A stretch of DNA of 64,000 nt from Blautia sp. (GTDB lineage: Bacteria > Bacillota > Clostridia > Lachnospirales > Lachnospiraceae), in assembly GCA_017463155.1 (NCBI GenBank), contig JAFTPT010000010.1, forward strand, positions 88,304-152,303. The letters are read 5' to 3'. A program made the translations under genes and the position numbers. The first letter of the stretch is position 1, and each line of letters starts with the position of its first letter. The notes beneath the pieces are model-generated. The model saw nothing but the letters and a program-made list of their open reading frames with translations. It did no database searches and was not told the origin of the DNA. Shown here one piece after another: positions 9,930 through 17,873 of the stretch.

Positions 9930-9999
9930 TATAATGATACAAAAGCCAAAAGTGCAGGCACGACGTGTGAGAAGACTTTTGGCGCTGTGATCATATAAT
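9930..9999 (+). promoter_or_regulatory. Candidate mreB promoter region (two -10-like elements)
   Basis: Perfect TATAAT hexamers lie at 9930-9935 and 9994-9999 in the gap between uvrA and mreB. Neither has a convincing -35 at 17 bases, so which one is used is unclear. The second hexamer contains an ATG at 9998 that would otherwise be taken as the start of mreB. I see no strong terminator for uvrA in 9855-9930. Confidence 0.35.
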
Positions 10000-10027
10000 G
10001 AAAAAAACAACAGTCAGGGGGAGTTGT

Positions 10028-11017
10028 ATGCCGGCCAGCGATATCGGGATCGATCTCGGAACAAGAAACAGCCTGGTCTATACAACGGCCAAGGGAGTTG
10101 TCCTGTCGGAGCCTTCCGTGGTCGTCTATGACAAAAATACAGAGAGGATCCGTGCGATCGGCGAGGAAGCCCGCCAGATGGCCGGTCATCTCAATTCGAA
10201 TATGGAGATCATCTGGCCGATCCGCCAGGGGACCATCGTCGATTACGTGGTGATGGAGAAAATGCTCAAGTTCTTTATCTCCAAAGCCATGGGGCGGCGG
10301 GCGTTCCGTAAACCCAGGATCACGGTATGTGTGCCCAGCGGGATCACGGAGATCGAGCGCAAGGCCGTCGAGGAAGCCACCTACCAGTCCGGCGCCAGAC
10401 ATGTGTATCTGGCCAAGGCACCGATCGCTTCCGCCATCGGCGCCGGGATCGATATCCTGAAGCCCTTCGGGAACATGATCGTGGATATCGGCGCGGGGAC
10501 GACGGATGTGGCAGTCCTTTCCATCGGGGGCATTGTGGTGCAGAATACCATCAAAGTCGCCGGCGACCAGTTCAGCCAGGCGATCATGCGGTATGTGAGG
10601 GAAAAGCACAGCCTGTTCATCGGCGAGGATACGGCGGAGAGCATGAAGCTCCGCATCGGTACAGCCAGCAGCCAGGCGGATCCGCGCACCATGGAGATCA
10701 AAGGACGGAACGTGATCACGGGTCTTCCGAAGGTAACGGTCCTTTCCTCGGAGGAGATGCGTATCGCCATGAAGGAGCCGCTCTCCCAGATCGTGGAAGC
10801 GATCCAGAGCGTTCTGGAGAAAACGCCTCCGGAGCTGGCCGCGGACATCGTATCCAGAGGGATCGTCCTGACCGGCGGAGGAGCGCTTCTGCACGGCATG
10901 GACACCCTGATCGAGGAGGAGACGGGCGTCAACACCATGACTGCACAGGATGCCAAGACCGCGGCTGTGGTCGGTACGGGCAAATATGCGGAGGTCATGG
11001 CAAAGATCGAAGGATGA
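10028..11017 (+). CDS. mreB: MreB-family actin-like rod shape protein
   Basis: A 329-residue bacterial actin that forms membrane-bound filaments guiding the elongation peptidoglycan machinery. The phosphate-1 loop (IGIDLGTRNSLVY), phosphate-2 loop (IVDIGAGTTDVAV) and adenosine motif (GIVLTGGGALLHG) are intact. The ATG at 10028 has a GGGGGAG ribosome site five bases upstream and gives the usual family length. The longer reading from 9998 begins inside a TATAAT box and lacks such a site. No mreC or mreD follows, so this may be an Mbl- or MreBH-like stand-alone paralogue. Confidence 0.9.
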   Translation: MPASDIGIDLGTRNSLVYTTAKGVVLSEPSVVVYDKNTERIRAIGEEARQMAGHLNSNMEIIWPIRQGTIVDYVVMEKMLKFFISKAMGRRAFRKPRITVCVPSGITEIERKAVEEATYQSGARHVYLAKAPIASAIGAGIDILKPFGNMIVDIGAGTTDVAVLSIGGIVVQNTIKVAGDQFSQAIMRYVREKHSLFIGEDTAESMKLRIGTASSQADPRTMEIKGRNVITGLPKVTVLSSEEMRIAMKEPLSQIVEAIQSVLEKTPPELAADIVSRGIVLTGGGALLHGMDTLIEEETGVNTMTAQDAKTAAVVGTGKYAEVMAKIEG

Positions 11018-11050
11018 GGGCTGTTGCGGCGCAACAGCCCTTCTATATTT
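11018..11050 (+). terminator. Terminator after mreB
   Basis: GGGCTGTTGC (11018-11027) pairs with GCAACAGCCC (11031-11040) directly after the stop codon, followed by TTCTATATTT. A second, weaker hairpin (CGCACGTG with CATGTGCG, 11051-11071) comes next, then the recD2 ribosome site. Confidence 0.65.
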
Positions 11051-11102
11051 CGCACGTGGGAAACATGTGCGTTCTGCTATAAGGTAGAGGAGTAGTACAT
11101 CG

Positions 11103-13346
11103 ATGAGTGAAACGGTGACAGGGTATATAGACCATGTGATCTACCGGAATGAAGAAAACGGATACACCGTGCTGGTCCTGAAAGCGGCGGGGGAGGAAGA
11201 ACTGACCTGTGTGGGAAGCTTTGCGGACATCACCCAGGGGGCGACGATCGAGGCGGAAGGAAGTTATACGGAGCATGCCGTGTACGGCCGGCAGTTTCAG
11301 ATACGGTCCTTTGTAGAAAAGGCCCCGGAGGATTCCCTGGCCATGGAACGGTATCTGGGAAGCGGGGCCATCAAGGGGATCGGCGCCGCCCTGGCCGCCA
11401 GGATCGTACGGCATTTCGGCGAGGACACGCTGCGGATCGTGGAGGAGGAGCCGGAACGCCTGTCAGAGGTGAAGGGGATCAGCGACCGGAAGGCCAGGGA
11501 GATCGCGGCCCAGGTGACGGAAAAGGCGGACATGCGGCGCGCCATGATCTTTCTGCAGAAGTACGGGATCTCCCTGAACCTTGGGGCGAAGATCTACCAG
11601 AAATACGGACAGGAGCTGTACCATGTCCTGCAGGAGAATCCGTACCGGCTTGCGGATGACATCGTGGGCGTCGGCTTTAAGATCGCGGACGAGATCGCCG
11701 GCCGGATCGGGATCCAGCCGGATTCCGATTACAGGATCTGCAGCGGCATGCTGTACGTGCTGAGTATGGCGATGGGGGAAGGGCACATCTTCCTTCCGAA
11801 AGATGAACTGTTCCGCCGCTCTTCCGAGCTGCTGGGCGTCGATCCCTCCTACATGGAAAAACACCTGATGGACATGATGCTCCAGCGGAAAGTGATCCTG
11901 AAGGAGCTGGATGAGACGGTCTGCGTCTATCCGAGCCAGAACTATTATCTGGAGCTGAACACGGCACGTATGCTGAAGGAGCTGAACGTTTCCTACCCGC
12001 AGAAGGATTCCCTTCTGGAGGACCGGATCAAACGGATCGAGAAGGAGACGGGGACGATCCTCGACGAGATGCAGCGAAAGGCCGTCAAGGAGGCGGTCAG
12101 CCACGGGCTGTTCATTCTGACGGGCGGACCGGGGACCGGCAAGACGACGACGATCAATACGATCATCCGCTTTTTTGAGGGGGAAGGGGCCGAACTACGG
12201 CTGGCCGCACCCACGGGCCGGGCTGCCAAGCGGATGACGGAGGCCACGGGATATGAGGCCCAGACAATACACAGGCTGCTGGAGCTTTCCGGCATGCCGG
12301 ACGAGGACAACCGCACCCAGGCGATCCATTTTGAGCGGAATGCCCAGAATCCGCTGGAGGCGGACGTGATCATCATCGACGAGATGTCCATGGTGGATAT
12401 CTTTCTTATGCACTCCCTGCTGATGGCAGTGTGCGTGGGTACGCGTGTGATCCTGGTCGGCGATGAGAACCAGCTGCCCAGCGTCGGCCCCGGGAACGTG
12501 CTCCGGGATATCATCCGAAGCGGCTGCTTTCCGGTGGTCACCCTGAACAAGATCTTCCGCCAGGCCCAGGAGAGCGACATTGTGGTAAATGCCCACAGGA
12601 TCAACCGGGGAGAGAGTGTGACTATCGACAACAAGAGCCGGGATTTCTTTTTCCTGAAGCGCTATGACGCGGATGTGATCATCCGTGTGATCATCGCGCT
12701 GATCCAGGAGAAGCTTCCTCCCTATGTGCAGGCGCGGCCGGACGAGATCCAGGTGCTGACGCCCATGCGGAAGGGCCTCCTGGGCGTGGAGCGGCTGAAC
12801 CAGATCCTGCAGCGGTACCTGAATCCGCCGGCGCCATCCAAACGGGAGCACGAAGCGGGAGAGCATCTCTTCCGGGAAGGCGACAAGGTCATGCAGATCC
12901 GGAACAATTACCAGCTCGAGTGGGAAATCCGCGGCAAATACAATATCCCTGTGGAGAAGGGCGTCGGCGTCTTTAACGGGGATACCGGCGTTATCAAAGA
13001 GATCAACGAGTTCGCGGAGTGTGTGACGGTCGCCTTTGAGGATGGCCGGACGGCGGATTATACCTTCAAGCAGCTGGAGGAGCTGGAGCTGGCCTACGCC
13101 GTGACGATCCATAAATCCCAGGGTTCGGAGTATCCGGCCGTGATCCTGCCGCTTTTGTCCGGCCCGCGCATGCTGATGAACCGGAACCTTCTGTATACGG
13201 CGGTGACCCGGGCACGCAGATGCGTGACCGTGGTCGGAAGTGAGGAAACCTTTGCGGAGATGATACGAAATGAACAGCAGCAGAAACGATACAGCTCGCT
13301 GGACGTCCGGATCCATGAGTTCATGGATGAGGAGCCGGCTTTCTGA
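11103..13346 (+). CDS. recD2: ATP-dependent RecD2-like DNA helicase
   Basis: A superfamily 1B 5'-3' helicase of 747 residues, of the stand-alone type found in Gram-positives lacking RecBCD. Order of domains: N-terminal OB-like region (residues 1-80), tandem helix-hairpin-helix (GAIKGIGAALAARIV, near residue 85), then the helicase core with Walker A GGPGTGKTTT (K347), Walker B VIIIDEMSMVD, the LVGDENQLPSVG motif and a C-terminal AVTIHKSQGSEYP motif plus YTAVTRAR. It functions in DNA repair and replication-fork maintenance. The 3' end overlaps the ComF-family gene by about 32 bases. Confidence 0.93.
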   Translation: MSETVTGYIDHVIYRNEENGYTVLVLKAAGEEELTCVGSFADITQGATIEAEGSYTEHAVYGRQFQIRSFVEKAPEDSLAMERYLGSGAIKGIGAALAARIVRHFGEDTLRIVEEEPERLSEVKGISDRKAREIAAQVTEKADMRRAMIFLQKYGISLNLGAKIYQKYGQELYHVLQENPYRLADDIVGVGFKIADEIAGRIGIQPDSDYRICSGMLYVLSMAMGEGHIFLPKDELFRRSSELLGVDPSYMEKHLMDMMLQRKVILKELDETVCVYPSQNYYLELNTARMLKELNVSYPQKDSLLEDRIKRIEKETGTILDEMQRKAVKEAVSHGLFILTGGPGTGKTTTINTIIRFFEGEGAELRLAAPTGRAAKRMTEATGYEAQTIHRLLELSGMPDEDNRTQAIHFERNAQNPLEADVIIIDEMSMVDIFLMHSLLMAVCVGTRVILVGDENQLPSVGPGNVLRDIIRSGCFPVVTLNKIFRQAQESDIVVNAHRINRGESVTIDNKSRDFFFLKRYDADVIIRVIIALIQEKLPPYVQARPDEIQVLTPMRKGLLGVERLNQILQRYLNPPAPSKREHEAGEHLFREGDKVMQIRNNYQLEWEIRGKYNIPVEKGVGVFNGDTGVIKEINEFAECVTVAFEDGRTADYTFKQLEELELAYAVTIHKSQGSEYPAVILPLLSGPRMLMNRNLLYTAVTRARRCVTVVGSEETFAEMIRNEQQQKRYSSLDVRIHEFMDEEPAF

Positions 13347-14046
13347 GGCGGCCGGGGCGGCGCTTAACGCTCTGTATCCAAGGCATTGCCCGTGCTGCCA
13401 TGAGATCCTGAAGGACCAGAAGGCACTGATCTGTCCGGAGTGCCGGGAGAGCCTCAGCCCTATCCGGGATCCAAGATGTGTATCCTGCGGCAGGCCCGTC
13501 CGGGAAGAGGAGGAACTCTGCTCGGACTGCCTCCGGCATCCGCATGTCTTCGATGCGGGCCGGGCGGTCTTCATGTACGATGACGTGTGGAAACTGTCGA
13601 TCGAGAAATTCAAGTATTACGGCTGCCGGGAGTACGGGGATTTTTATGCGGAGGCCATGTACCGGATCCTGCGGCCTGCCCTTTCTGTCTGGCAGCCTGA
13701 ACTGGTGATCCCTGTGCCGCTCCATCCCCGCAAAAAACGGATGCGCGGCTTCAACCAGTCCTGGTATCTTGCAAAAAGGCTCGGCGAGAAGGCCGGGATC
13801 CCGGCTTCGGAGGATGTCGTCCGGAAGATCCGGGATACAAAGTCCCAGAAGAAGCTGGACGCCGCAGAGCGCCGCCGGAACCTGGAGGATGCTTTCCGCG
13901 TGACGGGCCCCGTGGCCGGAAGGCGTATCCTCGTGGTCGACGACGTCTATACGACGGGCAGCACCATGGACGCCATGGCCTCCGCCCTCAAGAAGAAAGG
14001 AGCCTCCGGCGTATGCTATGCGACCTTCTGCATGAGCATGCGCTGA
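13315..14046 (+). CDS. ComF family phosphoribosyltransferase-like protein
   Basis: About 243 residues with an N-terminal zinc ribbon (HCPCCHEILK, then CPEC, and a second pair CVSC and CSDC) and a C-terminal phosphoribosyltransferase fold with the PRPP loop ILVVDDVYTTGST. ComF proteins are linked to DNA uptake and to replication or repair, and the biochemical substrate is unsettled. Its start lies inside recD2 in another frame. ATGs at 13270, 13315 and 13327 are all possible, and I prefer 13315 because it gives the usual family length; no ribosome site decides between them. Coupled translation from recD2 is likely. Confidence 0.88.
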   Translation: MSSWMRSRLSEAAGAALNALYPRHCPCCHEILKDQKALICPECRESLSPIRDPRCVSCGRPVREEEELCSDCLRHPHVFDAGRAVFMYDDVWKLSIEKFKYYGCREYGDFYAEAMYRILRPALSVWQPELVIPVPLHPRKKRMRGFNQSWYLAKRLGEKAGIPASEDVVRKIRDTKSQKKLDAAERRRNLEDAFRVTGPVAGRRILVVDDVYTTGSTMDAMASALKKKGASGVCYATFCMSMR

Positions 14047-14077
14047 ACCGGATTATTAAATTATGTTGGTTTTTTTA

Positions 14078-14106
14078 TTGACCGTACACGGAATATGCTA
14101 TAAAAT
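14078..14106 (+). promoter_or_regulatory. Promoter of the phosphatase-kinase-zinc ribbon cassette
   Basis: TTGACC (14078-14083), a 17-base spacer and TAAAAT (14101-14106); an overlapping TATAAA preceded by TGC sits two bases earlier. It precedes the PP2C gene, leaving a leader of about 165 nt if the TTG start at 14279 is right. The interval 14047-14278 is visibly AT-rich compared with its left side. Confidence 0.7.
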
Positions 14107-14278
14107 TTGAATAATAAAACAAAACTTTACTGAAAAGTGCAGTGCCATTACGCTGATTCTGCTAAAAGGCAGACGGAATTCGACGGTAAAAATCATTATG
14201 CATCGCCCGCAATTGGAAAAGATCATAAAAAGCTTTCCGGAACTGCTTTCTCGCACATTGAAGAGAGGAGGGCCGGAA

Positions 14279-15298
14279 TTGATTGAGAATAATAATGAGA
14301 CAGATGAGAAGAATGATTTTTTTTCCATGCTGTCAAAGCTTCCCGGTATGCCTGAGGATCCGGCGGGGCAGATGCTGGTCATCTGCAGGCCAAAGGTAGA
14401 GGGCTGCGGAGAGGATTGCTTTCTTGCGCTTCAAAAAGATGAGCGCTTTTTCTGCGGCGTATTCGATGGCTGTGGCGGAAGCGGGGGCAAGGTCTATCCT
14501 GCTTTCGGGGGACATACCGGGGCATGGGCCGCATCACGGGCTGCGGCAGCTTCTGCCGGAGAGTGGTTTCTGTCAGGCTTCCAAAACAAGAATAAAGAAG
14601 CCCCGGAGCTTGCTTCCTATGTCCGCAAATATCTTAAAACATGCAAAGAGCAGGATACGGGTGGCCAGGTACTGCTTGGATCGCTCAGCAAAGATTTTCC
14701 CACCACGATCGCAGCTTTTTGTATGAATGATACAAAGGGCAATATCGTGGATTTTTACTGGTGCGGAGATTCCCGCTGTTATGTTCTGGACAAGGATGGC
14801 CTTCATCAGGTGACAGCAGACGATTCCGCTGTGCAGGATGCTATGCAGAATCTGCGCGAGGATGCGGCGATGACCAACGTTGCCAGTGCTTCGCAGGACT
14901 TTATCCTCCACAGAGGCACAAAAAAGATCCGGAAGCCTGCAGTCATTCTTGCTGCGACAGATGGCTGTTTCGGTTATCTGCTCTCCCCCATGGAGTGGGA
15001 GAGGACGTTGCTTGAAACGATGCACTGCGCTTCCTCTGAGGAAAAGTGGATGGATCTCCTTGATGAGCGGATCGGGAAGGTTTCGGGGGATGACTACACG
15101 CTGACGGCATGGCCGCATGGTTTCCGTTCATTTACGGAAATGAAACAGACATTCGAGGCAAGGCTTTCTTTTCTGGAAAAAAACTATCCCGCGGCTGAGT
15201 CCGAGGAAGAACTTTTCCGTCAATGGGAAAAGTACAGGAACGGCTATGAGAGCATGCTGGCAGAATGTAAAGAAGATCCTGAAAGAGGTTGGGAATGA
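14279..15298 (+). CDS. PP2C-family serine/threonine protein phosphatase
   Basis: Predicted cytosolic metal-dependent phosphatase of 339 residues. The PP2C metal-binding set is present: ED (residues 45-46), VFDGCGG (D63), CGDSRCYVL (D164), ATDGCFGYL (D228) and GDDYTLTAW (D271-D272), so it should be active. The histidine of the usual DGHGG motif is a cysteine here. A longer reading from ATG 14198 exists but has no ribosome site, whereas AGGAGGG lies six bases before the TTG at 14279, giving MIENNNETDEK. The stop overlaps the kinase start (ATGA), so phosphatase and kinase are made together. Presumably it reverses that kinase. Confidence 0.85.
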   Translation: MIENNNETDEKNDFFSMLSKLPGMPEDPAGQMLVICRPKVEGCGEDCFLALQKDERFFCGVFDGCGGSGGKVYPAFGGHTGAWAASRAAAASAGEWFLSGFQNKNKEAPELASYVRKYLKTCKEQDTGGQVLLGSLSKDFPTTIAAFCMNDTKGNIVDFYWCGDSRCYVLDKDGLHQVTADDSAVQDAMQNLREDAAMTNVASASQDFILHRGTKKIRKPAVILAATDGCFGYLLSPMEWERTLLETMHCASSEEKWMDLLDERIGKVSGDDYTLTAWPHGFRSFTEMKQTFEARLSFLEKNYPAAESEEELFRQWEKYRNGYESMLAECKEDPERGWE

Positions 15299-16206
15299 GA
15301 GAGATAAACGGATACCAGCTCGAAACAGAGCTGAAGACCACGAACAGCGGATTTTCCAAATGGGGCTTCGCTAGAAAGAATAACAGGAGCTATTTCATTA
15401 AGGAGCTGATCGATCCTGTGTATCCGGTATATGAAGATCTGCTGGATCCGGCCACTCTGGCACATAAGAGAAAGATATGCCAGATGTTCGAAGACCATAA
15501 CAGGCTGCTGTATCAGTGCATCAATAACAGCTCCGACGGGAACCTGGTACATATTGAGGACTTTTTCCGTCATGGCAGCCATTATTATATGGTGATGGAA
15601 AAGGTGGACGCCATCAGCCTGGAAGAAGTCAGACGTATTACAAATGAGGATAAACTCCGCATCTGCAAGGCTCTGGTTCATTGTCTCGGTAAACTGCACC
15701 AGAACGGGATCGTGCATGCTGATATCAAGCTCGACAATATTCTGTTCCGACGTCTTCCTTCCGGAAAGGTGACGGGAAAGGTGATCGACTTTGACAACTG
15801 TTTCTGGGAAAAACAGCCGCCTTCTCCCGATGAAGAGATTCATGGCGATCTGGTCTATATGGCACCGGAGACCTTCGTGATGATGCAGATGGAAGAGGGA
15901 ACCATAACCAGAGCGATCGATGTGTTTGCCCTGGGGATCCTGTTTCACCAGATTTTTACAGGCAGACCGCCCGGCTTTGACGCATCGAAGTTCGATTATC
16001 CTTTTGAAGCCGTGCTTGGCGGAGAACGGCTGATCGTAAGTCCGGAAATACCGGATGAATGGCGGCAGCTGATCGATCGGATGCTGGCGGGGATCCCCGA
16101 AAAACGGATCGACTTAAGTGAGGCGGAAGCCCTGCTTCGCGGAAAAAGCACGAAAACAGAATACGGCGGTCAGGCAGCATATCTGATACCGGCCGGTGAT
16201 CTATGA
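15295..16206 (+). CDS. Soluble serine/threonine protein kinase, Hanks type
   Basis: A 303-residue protein kinase fold with no membrane segment and no PASTA repeats. Visible parts: lysine in FIKEL (K36), catalytic loop HADIKLDN (D143, K145, N148), metal site DFD (D165) and GDLVYMAPE. The glycine loop is degenerate (SGFSKWGFA), the catalytic loop is non-RD (HAD, not HRD) and DFG is replaced by DFD, yet the catalytic residues remain. The ATG at 15295 overlaps the phosphatase stop. It is likely the writer in a phosphorylation switch with the PP2C before it and the VWA protein after it. Confidence 0.87.
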   Translation: MREINGYQLETELKTTNSGFSKWGFARKNNRSYFIKELIDPVYPVYEDLLDPATLAHKRKICQMFEDHNRLLYQCINNSSDGNLVHIEDFFRHGSHYYMVMEKVDAISLEEVRRITNEDKLRICKALVHCLGKLHQNGIVHADIKLDNILFRRLPSGKVTGKVIDFDNCFWEKQPPSPDEEIHGDLVYMAPETFVMMQMEEGTITRAIDVFALGILFHQIFTGRPPGFDASKFDYPFEAVLGGERLIVSPEIPDEWRQLIDRMLAGIPEKRIDLSEAEALLRGKSTKTEYGGQAAYLIPAGDL

Positions 16207-16222
16207 AATGGAGGGTTATGAC

Positions 16223-16900
16223 GTGGCACTGAAGATGACATACAACGTGGATATGTGTTTCTGCATCGACGCGACGGGCAGTATGGGACCGGTAATAAGC
16301 AAGGTCAAGGAAAATGCGATCTCCTTTTACCAGGATGTGACCAGAGAAATGGAAAGAAAACAGAAAAGCCTCGACCATATGCGGGTACGGGTGATCGTGT
16401 TCCGCGATTATGTGGCTGATGAAGAACCGATGATGGTCAGCCGTTTCTTTGATCTGCCTGCGCAGGCTGTACAGTTCGAGGCCTGTATCAACAGTATCGA
16501 AGCAAATGGAGGCGGCGATGAGCCGGAGGACGGGCTGGAGGCCCTGGCCTATGCCATTCGTTCGGACTGGACGAAGGAAGGTACCAAGCGCAGGAACATC
16601 ATTGTGGTGTGGACCGACGCCTCTACCCACGCGATCGGCTACGCGAAGGAGCAGCCCAAATATCCAAAGGGTATGCCGGCAGATTTCAATGAGCTGACGA
16701 AATGGTGGGGAGACAGCCAGATGGAGCCTTACATTAAAAACGCCGCGAAGAGACTGGTGCTTTTCGCACCGGATGCCCCCTACTGGAAGCAAATCACATC
16801 CACATGGAACAACGTGATCCATTATCCGTCCACAGCCGGTAAGGGGCTCCAGGAATATACCTACAAAGAGATCGTGGACGCGATCTGCAACAGCATCTGA
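16223..16900 (+). CDS. VWA domain protein, TerY-like
   Basis: A soluble von Willebrand factor A domain of about 225 residues. The metal-ion adhesion site is complete: DATGS (D16 to S20), the central GGGDEPEDG motif and WTDAS. VWA proteins bind partner proteins through Mg2+. Start: GTG at 16223 has GGAGGG seven bases upstream (16210-16215), better than GTG 16196 or ATG 16208. Together with the adjacent kinase and PP2C it resembles the TerY-P triad (VWA, PP2C, kinase) known from comparative genomics of tellurite-resistance systems, but no TerD or TerC gene is here. Probably an adaptor or phosphorylation target. Confidence 0.82.
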   Translation: MALKMTYNVDMCFCIDATGSMGPVISKVKENAISFYQDVTREMERKQKSLDHMRVRVIVFRDYVADEEPMMVSRFFDLPAQAVQFEACINSIEANGGGDEPEDGLEALAYAIRSDWTKEGTKRRNIIVVWTDASTHAIGYAKEQPKYPKGMPADFNELTKWWGDSQMEPYIKNAAKRLVLFAPDAPYWKQITSTWNNVIHYPSTAGKGLQEYTYKEIVDAICNSI

Positions 16901-16921
16901 GATTCTGAAGGAGGGGTGAAC

Positions 16922-17245
16922 ATGTTTTGCAGAAAATGTGGTGCCGAGCTGCGTACAGGAGCCAGATTCTGCGGCAAATGCGGCACACCAGCACCAGCCG
17001 GGAGTACTGCCGGTAAGGCAGCAGGCACAGGAACCGGAGCAGTAAAGAAACCGGAAGAAGAGACCGTACATATATTCTCCTCGTCTGCCTCTGAGACCAG
17101 GACGGACACGGCAAAGACAGAAACTCGTAAGGAACCTGTCAGGGAAGAAAAATCACCGGAGCTGATCATTCATATGCCCGAGACCAGGACCAGCAGCAGT
17201 AACGGACAATTCAACGAATGGTTCTCTGAACCAGGAGATCTGTAA
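16922..17245 (+). CDS. Small zinc-ribbon protein with disordered tail
   Basis: A 107-residue protein. Its first 25 residues form a double-CxxC zinc ribbon (CRKCGAEL and CGKCGTP). The remainder is alanine-, threonine- and charge-rich and looks unstructured, with many Ser/Thr residues that could be kinase targets. The ATG at 16922 has AGGAGGGG at optimal spacing, while an in-frame GTG at 16916 falls inside that site. No membrane segment. It lies between the VWA gene and a zinc-ribbon membrane protein in the same operon. It is possibly a soluble adaptor, but the function is unknown. Confidence 0.72.
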   Translation: MFCRKCGAELRTGARFCGKCGTPAPAGSTAGKAAGTGTGAVKKPEEETVHIFSSSASETRTDTAKTETRKEPVREEKSPELIIHMPETRTSSSNGQFNEWFSEPGDL

Positions 17246-17257
17246 GGAGGATCAGTC

Positions 17258-17863
17258 ATGAGCACATACAATACAGAAACCGATATGCCGATGAAATGGC
17301 ATAAGTTCCTGATCTATTTCAGCCTATGGCTGTCTGCCCTTGGGGCTGTGGCCAGCGGGGCACAGCTGCTTACCGGCAGCCAGTATGGGACCGGCGATGT
17401 CATAGCCCAGGTTTACGAAATGTACGGCGGACTTAAGACAATTGACATGCTTTTCGGGATCCTGTACATAGCACTGGCAGCTTTCTTTATCTATACACGG
17501 TTTCAGCTGGCGGGCTTCAAGGAAGGAGCACCCAGGAAGCTGATGATCGCTTATATCCTCAGCTTTGTGCTGTATGTGGGCTACGCTTTGGCTGCGTCCA
17601 GTGCGGTCGGGATTCCTTTCCGGGAGCTTATGACATCGCAGGTGGCTTCCTCAATTGCAGGAAGTGTTGTGATGATCATTGCCAACAATGTGTATTACAA
17701 GAAGAGGCAGCATCTCTTCGGAGAAGCGGCCGCATCCTCCTATACAGCCCCCTCGTACGAAACCGAAACGACAGCGGGGCGGGGGACCGGTTTCTGCCCG
17801 CATTGCGGGGCAAGGGTGGAGCCGGAGGACGCTTTCTGCGTGAACTGCGGTAAAAAACTGTGA
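17258..17863 (+). CDS. Membrane protein with C-terminal zinc ribbon
   Basis: A 201-residue protein with four hydrophobic segments (near residues 13-38, 60-84, 92-113 and 127-146) followed by a cytoplasmic tail ending in a zinc ribbon, FCPHCGARV and FCVNCGKKL. The ribbon is nearly identical to the one at the N-terminus of the next protein, suggesting a shared partner or a recent duplication. The ribosome site AAGGAGG is strong. The four-helix part resembles no transporter I can name. Likely a membrane anchor or sensor within the cassette. Confidence 0.7.
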   Translation: MSTYNTETDMPMKWHKFLIYFSLWLSALGAVASGAQLLTGSQYGTGDVIAQVYEMYGGLKTIDMLFGILYIALAAFFIYTRFQLAGFKEGAPRKLMIAYILSFVLYVGYALAASSAVGIPFRELMTSQVASSIAGSVVMIIANNVYYKKRQHLFGEAAASSYTAPSYETETTAGRGTGFCPHCGARVEPEDAFCVNCGKKL

Positions 17864-17873
17864 GGAAAGCACA

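Noticed and set aside
9998-10027. Earlier ATG for mreB
   Set aside because: It lies inside a TATAAT box and has no ribosome site; ATG 10028 has GGGGGAG at correct spacing.
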